From Rhodoferax sp. (GTDB lineage Bacteria; Pseudomonadota; Gammaproteobacteria; Burkholderiales; Burkholderiaceae_C): a stretch of DNA of 11,986 nt. Under the pieces are notes generated by a model. That model saw only the letters and a list, made by a program, of their open reading frames with translations. It had not been told where the DNA came from and did not search any database. Below, piece by piece: positions 7,228 to 11,986 of this stretch (positions are counted from its first letter, which is position 1; each line of letters begins with the position of its first letter). The stretch lies in NCBI GenBank assembly GCA_028711355.1, contig JAQTSL010000085.1:1-11986 (forward strand), given 5' to 3'. A program made the translations under genes and the position numbers.

Positions 7228-8288
7228 GCCGCCTTCATCTGTCCCATGTCGGACACGCCTACAGTGAAAACAGTTTCGCATTGAGACCCACCGATTTGAC
7301 GTTCGAGCATGGCCGAACCTATGCCTTGCTGGGTCCGTCCGGCTGTGGCAAGACCACCATGCTCAACATCATCTCCGGTCTGTTGCAGCCCTCGCAGGGT
7401 CGTGTCCTGTTTGATGAGCGCGACATGACACCTGTTCCGACAGCACAGCGCAATATCGCCCAAGTGTTTCAATTCCCGGTGATCTATCAGTCCAAGACAG
7501 TTTTCGAAAATTTGGCCTTCCCGCTCCAATGCCGCAATTGGGACCGGGCCCGAATTGGCCCCCGTGTTCAAGAGATCGCGGACATGCTGGGCCTGACGTC
7601 AAGACTGGGGCGACCAGCCCGCGATTTGACCGTGGATGAAAAGCAGTTGATCTCGCTCGGGCGAGGTCTGGTGCGCGACGACGTGGCCGCCATTCTGATG
7701 GATGAGCCGCTCACGGTGATTGACCCGCAAATGAAATTCGAGCTGCGCCGGCGCATCAAGCAGGCCCATACCTACGCCCGGATGACGGTCATTTACGTGA
7801 CACATGACCAGAACGAAGCCATGAGTTTCGCCGATGAAATTCTGGTCATGAAGGACGGACTGGTGGTGCAGCGTGGCACGCCAGAGACACTTTTTGAGCG
7901 TCCGGCAGACAGCTATGTCGGAACCTTTATTGGTTCTCCTGGCATGAATTTTTTACCTGTCACGCGTGACGGTGACAGACTGACGCTGGCTGGACAACCC
8001 CTGGGGCGTTCATCCAAGGAGTTGCCACAGGGCGAGATAACGCTGGGCGTGCGGCCCGAGCATGTGTCGTTTTCAAACGCTATGGACAAAGACAGTTTCC
8101 CGGTCACTATCGTGTCCATTGAAGATCACGGCAGCGTCAGAATTCTGGACCTGGCGCTGGGTGACGCGCGTGCGCGCATGAAACTGGCGAGAGAAAATGT
8201 CGTTCCGTCCCGCCAGACCCAGGTCGCGGTGCGCTTCAAGCGCTTCTGTTACTACGTCAACGGGAAACTAATCGACTTCGCGGAATAA
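7224..8288 (+). CDS. ABC importer ATPase, GlpT-like, with degenerate signature motif
   Basis: Second ATP-binding subunit, 354 residues. Walker A is canonical, GPSGCGKT (37-44); the Q-loop glutamine is Q83; Walker B ends ILMDE (157-161); the H-loop is intact, YVTHDQ with H194. The ABC signature is not: LTVDE (135-139) stands where LSGGQ is expected, followed by KQLISLGRGL. The C-terminal region is MalK-like (SPGMNFLPV near 243, GVRPEHVSF near 275). The defects complement those of the upstream ATPase, so a heterodimer would have one standard and one degenerate ATP site. It is the last gene of the operon; no clear intrinsic terminator follows its stop. Confidence 0.93.
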   Translation: MSRLHLSHVGHAYSENSFALRPTDLTFEHGRTYALLGPSGCGKTTMLNIISGLLQPSQGRVLFDERDMTPVPTAQRNIAQVFQFPVIYQSKTVFENLAFPLQCRNWDRARIGPRVQEIADMLGLTSRLGRPARDLTVDEKQLISLGRGLVRDDVAAILMDEPLTVIDPQMKFELRRRIKQAHTYARMTVIYVTHDQNEAMSFADEILVMKDGLVVQRGTPETLFERPADSYVGTFIGSPGMNFLPVTRDGDRLTLAGQPLGRSSKELPQGEITLGVRPEHVSFSNAMDKDSFPVTIVSIEDHGSVRILDLALGDARARMKLARENVVPSRQTQVAVRFKRFCYYVNGKLIDFAE

Positions 8289-8443
8289 GTCGGCGCAGTT
8301 GTGTGGGCCTTGGGCTCGAACTCATGGCTATTGACATGCAGGTTGATCCCAAATTTTTCATTAGCCCGGCCAAGGTGGGTGATTTGTAGCGAATTTGACC
8401 GGCAAGTCGAACTGGCTCAATATTCAATCGGCGCTGACGCCTT
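8289..8443. other. Intergenic stretch between transporter operon and dapA promoter
   Basis: No convincing gene, RNA or terminator is visible. TTGACA at 8331-8336 is a perfect -35 hexamer but has no acceptable -10 at 16-18 bp. Open frames exist on both strands, but none has a ribosome site or a recognisable domain. Confidence 0.5.
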
Positions 8444-8471
8444 TTGGCAATGAACAGCGGGCTGCTATAGT
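8444..8471 (+). promoter_or_regulatory. Sigma-70 promoter with extended -10 for the dapA leader
   Basis: TTGGCA (8444-8449, 5/6 of consensus) and TATAGT (8466-8471, 5/6) are 16 bp apart, and TGC directly before the -10 makes an extended TGnTATAGT. Transcription should start about 7 nt downstream, near A8478, leaving a leader of about 228 nt. Confidence 0.65.
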
Positions 8472-8477
8472 CAAGCC

Positions 8478-8576
8478 ATGTTGTCCACCCTGCTCCACCC
8501 CCGCACCATGGCCTTGAGCCATGGCAACTGTGGCGCTGCGCTGGCATCCAAATCCAAAAAACCAAAGCTCATCTGA
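8478..8576 (+). CDS. Candidate lysine-rich leader peptide of the dapA attenuator
   Basis: A 32-codon ORF, ATG at 8478 to TGA at 8574-8576, is too short for routine gene finding. It ends ASKSKKPKLI: four lysines (codons 25, 27, 28 and 30, at 8550-8567) within six codons, two codons before the stop. Its ATG coincides with the predicted transcription start, so it could be translated as a leaderless message; no Shine-Dalgarno is seen. An internal in-frame ATG at 8508 is a second possible start but sits inside a perfect hairpin (8506-8524). The stop codon lies at the end of attenuator segment 1. The role, sensing charged lysyl-tRNA, is inferred from lysine content, position and the identity of the downstream gene; I know of no named family for it. 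Confidence 0.6.
   Translation: MLSTLLHPRTMALSHGNCGAALASKSKKPKLI
8506..8524 (+). other. Hairpin CCATGGC-CTTGA-GCCATGG in the leader ORF
   Basis: Perfect 7-bp arms (8506-8512 and 8518-8524) around a 5-nt loop. In trp-type attenuators an early pause hairpin synchronises polymerase with the leader ribosome. This one could do that or mask the internal ATG at 8508; both roles are inferred. Confidence 0.5.
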
Positions 8577-8660
8577 CCGGAGCTGTGGTTCCGTCCTCAG
8601 ATGAGCGGCGGAACCACCAAAACACACCTTTCCCTTCTTTTGGTTTTCGTGCGCATCTGA
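8567..8660 (+). promoter_or_regulatory. Competing attenuator pairings (segments 1, 2 and 3)
   Basis: Segment 1, GCTCATCTGA (8567-8576), overlaps the last lysine codon and the leader stop. Segment 2, TCAGATGAGC (8597-8606), is its perfect 10-bp complement. Segment 3, GCGCATCTGA (8651-8660), pairs with segment 2 at 9 of 10 positions and overlaps the left arm of the terminator at 8657-8660. Pairing 2:3 therefore excludes both 1:2 and the terminator, which is antiterminator logic. A 7-bp hairpin, ACCAAAA/TTTTGGT (8616-8622/8638-8644), nests inside the 2:3 loop. Arms GTGGTTCCG (8585-8593) and CGGAACCAC (8609-8617) interleave with 1:2. Confidence 0.65.
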
Positions 8661-8687
8661 TGGCGGTTTATCCATCGGTCTTTTTTT
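8657..8687 (+). terminator. Intrinsic terminator (attenuator) just upstream of dapA
   Basis: CTGATGG (8657-8663) pairs with CCATCGG (8672-8678) through 7 bp including one G-U, with an 8-nt loop, followed at once by TCTTTTTTT. It ends about 19 nt before the dapA ATG, so it would stop transcription into that gene rather than end an upstream operon. The T-run and following A-run (8680-8696) are also mutually complementary next to the ribosome site. Confidence 0.75.
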
Positions 8688-8705
8688 CAAAAAAAGGAAT
8701 GACGC

Positions 8706-9575
8706 ATGCCAAACTCCCCCGACTTCGCGGGCCTCTGGATTCCCCTGATCACCCCGTTTCAGCATGGCGCGGTGGATCACCCAGCCTTGACACGACTGGT
8801 CAAACACCTCGCCAACCAAGGCGTCACCGGCTTTGTCGCCTGCGGCTCCACCGGCGAAGCGGCAGCGCTGGATAAATCCGAACAACTGGCGGTGCTGAAC
8901 ACCGTGCTGCAAGCCAGCGCCGGGTTACCGGTGGTGATGGGCCTGTCGGGCTACCACATGGGTGAAACCAAGGCCTGGGTTGAAAAACTGAACCAGCAGC
9001 CCATTGCAGGCCTGCTGGTGCCCGCACCGCACTACATCCGTCCCTCACAGGCTGGGTTGCAACACTGGTTCACCACGCTCGCAGATACGGCCGTCCAGCC
9101 GCTGATCGTCTACGACATTCCCTACCGCACCGGCTCCCAGATGACGCTGGAAACCCTGCTGGCCCTGGCCGCGCACCCGAACATCCGTGCCATCAAGGAC
9201 TGTGGTGGCGATGCCAACAAAACCCAGGCGCTGATCAACGATGGCCGCTTGCAAGTGCTGGCCGGTGAAGACGGGCAGATTCTGGCCACGTTACGCACAG
9301 GTGGTGTCGGTGCCATAGCCGCCAGTGCCCATCTGAAAACCGCGCAGTTTGTGCAGGTGCTGAACTTGATGCGCCGTGGCGAGCATGCCCTGGCGCAACA
9401 GCGTTGGGAGCCCCTGCCCGCCTTGGTGCAATCCGTGTTTACCGAGCCCAACCCAGCGCTGATCAAGGCCGCGCTGGCACACCAAGGACTGATTCACAAC
9501 GAGCTGCGTCTGCCAATGATGGCCGCCAGCGCGGTGGGTAAACGACAGTTGCTGGAACTGCTAGAAACGGTGTAG
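8706..9575 (+). CDS. dapA: Dihydrodipicolinate synthase family protein (DapA-like)
   Basis: Class I aldolase-fold enzyme of 289 residues, the usual DapA length. DapA condenses pyruvate and aspartate semialdehyde, the first committed step to lysine and diaminopimelate. Key residues align with E. coli DapA: Schiff-base lysine K164 in AIKD, Y136 in VYDIPYRTG, R141 for the substrate carboxylate, T49 in GSTGE (T44 of E. coli is S48), and Y110 in HYIRPSQ. AAAGGA lies 7 nt upstream of the ATG. Other members of the superfamily (N-acetylneuraminate lyase, KDG aldolase-like) are possible, but retention of R141 and the tyrosine/threonine relay favours DapA. It has its own promoter and a candidate lysine attenuator, so it is probably not part of the transporter operon. 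Whether it is the sole DapA or a paralogue is unknown. Confidence 0.88.
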   Translation: MPNSPDFAGLWIPLITPFQHGAVDHPALTRLVKHLANQGVTGFVACGSTGEAAALDKSEQLAVLNTVLQASAGLPVVMGLSGYHMGETKAWVEKLNQQPIAGLLVPAPHYIRPSQAGLQHWFTTLADTAVQPLIVYDIPYRTGSQMTLETLLALAAHPNIRAIKDCGGDANKTQALINDGRLQVLAGEDGQILATLRTGGVGAIAASAHLKTAQFVQVLNLMRRGEHALAQQRWEPLPALVQSVFTEPNPALIKAALAHQGLIHNELRLPMMAASAVGKRQLLELLETV

Positions 9576-9629
9576 ACACCCTGTCTGCGTTAGAAAAATT
9601 TCAGCGCTGCTACATAGGCCCTTTTCAGT

Positions 9630-9670
9630 CTGAGCTCGTCGAAACCGAGCTTTCCCCTCGATAAGCTCAG
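9630..9670. repeat. REP-like palindrome after dapA
   Basis: CTGAGCTCGTCGA (9630-9642) and TCGATAAGCTCAG (9658-9670) form 13-bp inverted arms with two mismatches. They match the TCGAnAAGCTCAG-GG core of a short intergenic palindrome common in proteobacteria. It lies between the convergent dapA and transporter genes and may form a hairpin at both 3' ends. Confidence 0.65.
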
Positions 9671-9712
9671 GGTGAAGTGGCTACGCGGTACCCATCTGGG
9701 ATGGATGCGAGC

Positions 9713-10966
9713 TCAACTGAGCTGACCTTGGCCCGGCGCAGTCACTCCTTGGCTTCTGACAAACCAGAAAGACAGGATGAACCCCAGTGCGCCAACGCCA
9801 GAAAATATCGACCACATGGTGCGCCCATCCATGTTGAGCGTCATCCAGCTACCCGCGTAATAGCCCAGAGAGCCGCCAATGGCAGAGGCCACGCTGAGTG
9901 CCCCAAAAAAAGTGCTTTGACTGCCGTCCGGCGCCAATTCAGTCACCAGGGTTTCAATTGCCGGGAGGATCAAGGTCTCCACCATGGTGTAGCAACCCAC
10001 GAATACAAGAAACCACCAAGCAGTGGGCAGCAGCGGCGCAGAGAAGAAAAAGACCGAAGCCATCACATAGACCCTGGGCAAGACGGTGCGTGGTGCAGCG
10101 CTCTCCATCACGGTCATGGTGCCCACCATGAAGACCAGGCCCACCAAGCCATTCACCAAAAACATCTTCGGCACAGCAGCATCACCGGCAATCTGGCTCA
10201 GGTATATCGGGAAGGACACATACAGTTGGGCGAACAAAAAATACCAGGGCACCACCGCCACCAGAAAGAAGAAAAACCGGCGGTCAGTTAACACCCGCCG
10301 CAGGCTCACAAACAGGACTGTCCCTTTTGTAAACGCTGAGTCAATGTCTTTCTGTGTGAAGACCCACAGCCCCAAACACCCAAACAAAATACTGCTCACG
10401 ACAAATGCGAGCCTGATGTCATACGTCAACAGCACGCCAGATAAAAGCGGACCGACCACCACGCCCATGTTCAGCATTTGGTTATTCAGAACAAACGCGC
10501 GAGCTGCAATGGGCAGTGGTTGTTTTGAAAAGAAGGGGTAGACGGACGACTCATACATCGCTACTCCAACCCCCATGACCAAGGCCATGACGGACAAAGC
10601 GCCCCAACCATCACCAAACGCAAAGCCGATCAGTCCCAGAGAGCGCAACGCAAGCCCGCCTGCCATGAAATGCCGAAACCCGTACTTATCTGCCATCAGG
10701 CCAAAGAAAAACGGCAGCACTTGAGCGGCAATGAGGTTGGTGGTCATCACCGTGGCCACCTCCCAAGCACCAAACTTGAGTGTGTTGGCCATGTACACGG
10801 CCAGCAGCGACACGGTCATGAAGTGAGACGAGTTCATTAAGAACTGCGTGACCAAGATCTTCCACACCAGTGGCGGAACCGCTCTGTACTTGTCTACGGA
10901 TTTTTTCAGCATATTGCGTCGTAGAACTTTTGCAGCCTGCTGTGGACGGATAGGAAATTCAACCAC
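9713..10966 (-). CDS. Major facilitator superfamily transporter
   Basis: Inner-membrane secondary transporter, 417 residues, with about 12 hydrophobic helices. The diagnostic loop 2-3 motif appears as GLMADKYGFRH near residues 94-104. A charged loop (about 208-225, QKDIDSAFTKG) separates the two six-helix halves. It resembles drug or metabolite efflux members but the substrate cannot be inferred. The frame opens at a GTG (10966) with no clear ribosome site. An in-frame ATG at 10912 (MLKKSVDKYR) begins 18 residues later, just before the first helix, and is an equally plausible start. It converges on dapA. Confidence 0.88.
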   Translation of the reverse strand: MVEFPIRPQQAAKVLRRNMLKKSVDKYRAVPPLVWKILVTQFLMNSSHFMTVSLLAVYMANTLKFGAWEVATVMTTNLIAAQVLPFFFGLMADKYGFRHFMAGGLALRSLGLIGFAFGDGWGALSVMALVMGVGVAMYESSVYPFFSKQPLPIAARAFVLNNQMLNMGVVVGPLLSGVLLTYDIRLAFVVSSILFGCLGLWVFTQKDIDSAFTKGTVLFVSLRRVLTDRRFFFFLVAVVPWYFLFAQLYVSFPIYLSQIAGDAAVPKMFLVNGLVGLVFMVGTMTVMESAAPRTVLPRVYVMASVFFFSAPLLPTAWWFLVFVGCYTMVETLILPAIETLVTELAPDGSQSTFFGALSVASAIGGSLGYYAGSWMTLNMDGRTMWSIFSGVGALGFILSFWFVRSQGVTAPGQGQLS

Positions 10967-11012
10967 ATGAGGCCAAGTATCGCACCTCGAAACAGCCCTC
11001 GATTTGCATGTA

Positions 11013-11035
11013 ACACCACCTGAACCGGGTGGTGT
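11013..11035. repeat. Palindrome ACACCACC-N7-GGTGGTGT
   Basis: Perfect 8-bp arms (11013-11020 and 11028-11035) around TGAACCG, lying between the transporter start and the transposase remnant. There is no T-run on either side. It could be the hairpin near the end of the IS91-type element or an operator for the transporter gene; neither is established. Confidence 0.5.
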
Positions 11036-11135
11036 CTATACCCCAAAGCTCTGCTCAGAAAAGCGATAACCGGCGCGCTGGCTACGCCGCACGCAGATTC
11101 ACCCCACAGCGAGTCTGATTCGCCGTTTCATCCCC

Positions 11136-11690
11136 TCACCAATTGACACGCTGGTCGACCTCATAGTCAATCTCAATCAGTTGAGGACAGAGCTGGCTCG
11201 CTGCGCGTAGCTGCGATCTGTCCCGCAAGGTCTCAGGAAACGGGCGATCACCATCGCCCACAGGTAGTGCGATGGTGCGCGTTTGGGTGGTACGGGCTCG
11301 GGCTGGGCTGGTTGGGGCGGCACCCCATGCGCGCCCTCGCCCGTGCCGGGTGGTCTGGTCTGAACGTCGGTCTGCACCGTGACCTGTTGCGACGGTGTGG
11401 CAAAAGCCGTCACCGCATCGCGCAGCGGCGAGTTCGGTGCCAGCACGCCAAAGTAGCGATGCCGGTGCGTGCGTGGCGGCGGCACCAGAGCGGCAATGCG
11501 GTCGATCAGCTCCAGTGGCGTCAGCGGCAGCTCATCGACCTTGGCTCCTCGCTTGTCACTGGTCGGCTCGCTGTGCTGTTTGGCGCAGCGGTACACCAGG
11601 GAAACGCCCTCTTTGCGCAGGCGCTCCCTGGCAAAGGGTGGGCGCGCGCAGTAGCGCAGCAGCCGCTCCAACGCGGCGCACGCGGCGGTA
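11136..11690 (-). pseudogene. Broken IS91-type transposase remnant
   Basis: The C-terminal half of an IS91-family (Y2, rolling-circle) transposase. The readable part, about 11224-11680, includes ALERLLRYCARPPFA, LTPLELIDRIAALVPPP and RTHRHRYFGVLAPNSPLR, all recognisable family segments, and ends in YLWAMVIARF. The N-terminal HUH and tyrosine catalytic region is missing at the junction with the livF fragment. The cysteine-rich segment expected after YLWAM is also gone. The frame breaks at a small palindrome (11185-11223) and stops at 11177, while the normal tail, IEIDYEVDQRVNW, reappears in another frame at 11136-11177 with its own stop. It cannot encode an active enzyme. Confidence 0.8.
11185..11223. 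repeat. Small palindrome at the transposase frame break
   Basis: GGACAGA (11185-11191) and TCTGTCC (11217-11223) are perfect inverted arms. The interior is also partly self-complementary (TCGC and GCGA ends inside it). It sits exactly where the conserved transposase segment is lost, suggesting a mobile mini-palindrome or a recombination scar. Confidence 0.5.
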
Positions 11691-11825
11691 GTCGCGGTCA
11701 ACGATCAGCGTGGCCAGGCCTTCGGTGGCTTCGTCCAGCACGATCAGCTCAGGGTGGGTCATCAGGGCACGGCTAGTCGAGAGCATTTGCTGCTCGCCGC
11801 CGGAGAGTTGCGCACCCAGATTGCT
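11688..11825 (-). pseudogene. livF: Fragment of a LivF-type branched-chain amino acid ABC ATPase
   Basis: About 45 codons are recognisable: NLGAQLSGGEQQML carries the ABC signature, and LIVLDEATEGLA the Walker B. The preceding Walker A half is absent, replaced by the PutA-like end. After GLA the frame reads TLIVDRDYRRV, which in related proteins lies roughly 20-25 residues further on, so an internal deletion is likely. It then runs into transposase sequence. It is not a functional gene. Intact LivF is a cytoplasmic ATPase for branched-chain amino acid uptake. Confidence 0.75.
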
Positions 11826-11839
11826 CAGACAAACCGCTT

Positions 11840-11986
11840 TCACTGGGCGACGCAGTAGCCGATGCAGCCAAAGAAGCGTGCCAGGTAATGCGGTCCACCG
11901 GCTTGAGGGCCGGTGCCCGAGAGGCCTTCCCCGCCAAAGGTCGGCAGGCCAACCACGGCACCGAACTGGCTGCGGTTGATGCAGAC
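11840..11986 (-). pseudogene. putA: C-terminal end of a PutA-like P5C dehydrogenase, probably truncated
   Basis: Forty-eight codons from the window edge to the TGA at 11842-11840. VCINRSQFGAVVG and FGGEGLSGTGPQAGGPHYL are the C-terminal signature of the P5C dehydrogenase domain of bifunctional PutA (proline to glutamate). The last ten or so residues, after HYLARF, do not look like the family, and the livF fragment starts within about 20 bp of the stop, suggesting the end is a deletion junction. The upstream part is outside the window, so an otherwise intact gene with an altered tail cannot be excluded. Confidence 0.7.

Noticed and set aside
8331..8354. Perfect TTGACA as an upstream dapA promoter
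   Set aside because: At 16-18 bp spacing there is only a T-rich stretch with no -10-like hexamer; the 8444-8471 promoter is better.
8323..8388. A short ORF reading MAIDMQVDPKFFISPAKVG
   Set aside because: Only 21 codons, no ribosome site and no recognised family. It could be a gene remnant, but nothing supports it beyond being open.
8257..8565. A 102-codon minus-strand open frame over the dapA leader region
   Set aside because: It overlaps the end of the ATPase gene, has no ribosome site or recognisable domain, and lies antisense to a well-supported promoter and leader. Its openness may come from base composition.
8478..8705. L-box lysine riboswitch upstream of dapA
   Set aside because: I see no conserved lysine-riboswitch core elements, and most of the leader is accounted for by the ORF, the competing stems and the terminator.
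8585..8875. A 96-codon plus-strand frame overlapping the start of dapA
   Set aside because: It starts at a GTG inside a leader hairpin, overlaps dapA by more than 150 bp in another frame, and lacks any domain signal.
11267..11776. A 169-codon plus-strand frame across the debris region
   Set aside because: It is antisense to recognisable transposase and LivF segments and its composition is that of a GC-rich shadow frame.

Overview
The window looks like chromosomal DNA of a Burkholderiales betaproteobacterium, probably Comamonadaceae-like (Rhodoferax/Polaromonas/Acidovorax type). I infer this from moderately high GC, the style of the AcoR-type regulator, the GlpS/GlpT-type transporter ATPases, and a short palindrome built on the common TCGAnAAGCTCAG repeat. 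No species can be named from sequence alone.

Left part (1-8288): one regulated module. A sigma-54 enhancer-binding activator of the AcoR type runs leftward and is cut by the window edge. It diverges from a six-gene rightward operon: zinc alcohol dehydrogenase, periplasmic solute-binding protein, two ABC permeases, and two different ABC ATPases. A near-perfect -24/-12 sigma-54 promoter precedes the operon, with direct and inverted repeats upstream as candidate activator sites. The two ATPases resemble the GlpS/GlpT pair of the rhizobial glycerol importer. The likely job is uptake of a small alcohol or polyol and its oxidation by the dehydrogenase; the exact substrate cannot be read from the sequence.

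Middle (8289-9700): a dapA-family gene with its own extended -10 promoter and a leader of about 228 nt. The leader appears to contain a complete ribosome-mediated attenuator: a 32-codon ORF beginning at the predicted transcription start, four lysine codons just before its stop, competing 1:2 and 2:3 pairings, and an intrinsic terminator just before the dapA ribosome binding site. A lysine-sensing leader peptide in front of a lysine-pathway gene is the most interesting observation here. A REP-like palindrome follows the gene.

Right part (9700-11986): a leftward major-facilitator transporter, then about 850 bp of gene debris, all on the minus strand: the C-terminal end of a PutA-like proline dehydrogenase/P5C dehydrogenase, a LivF-type ATPase fragment, and a broken IS91-type transposase with a small palindrome at its frame break.
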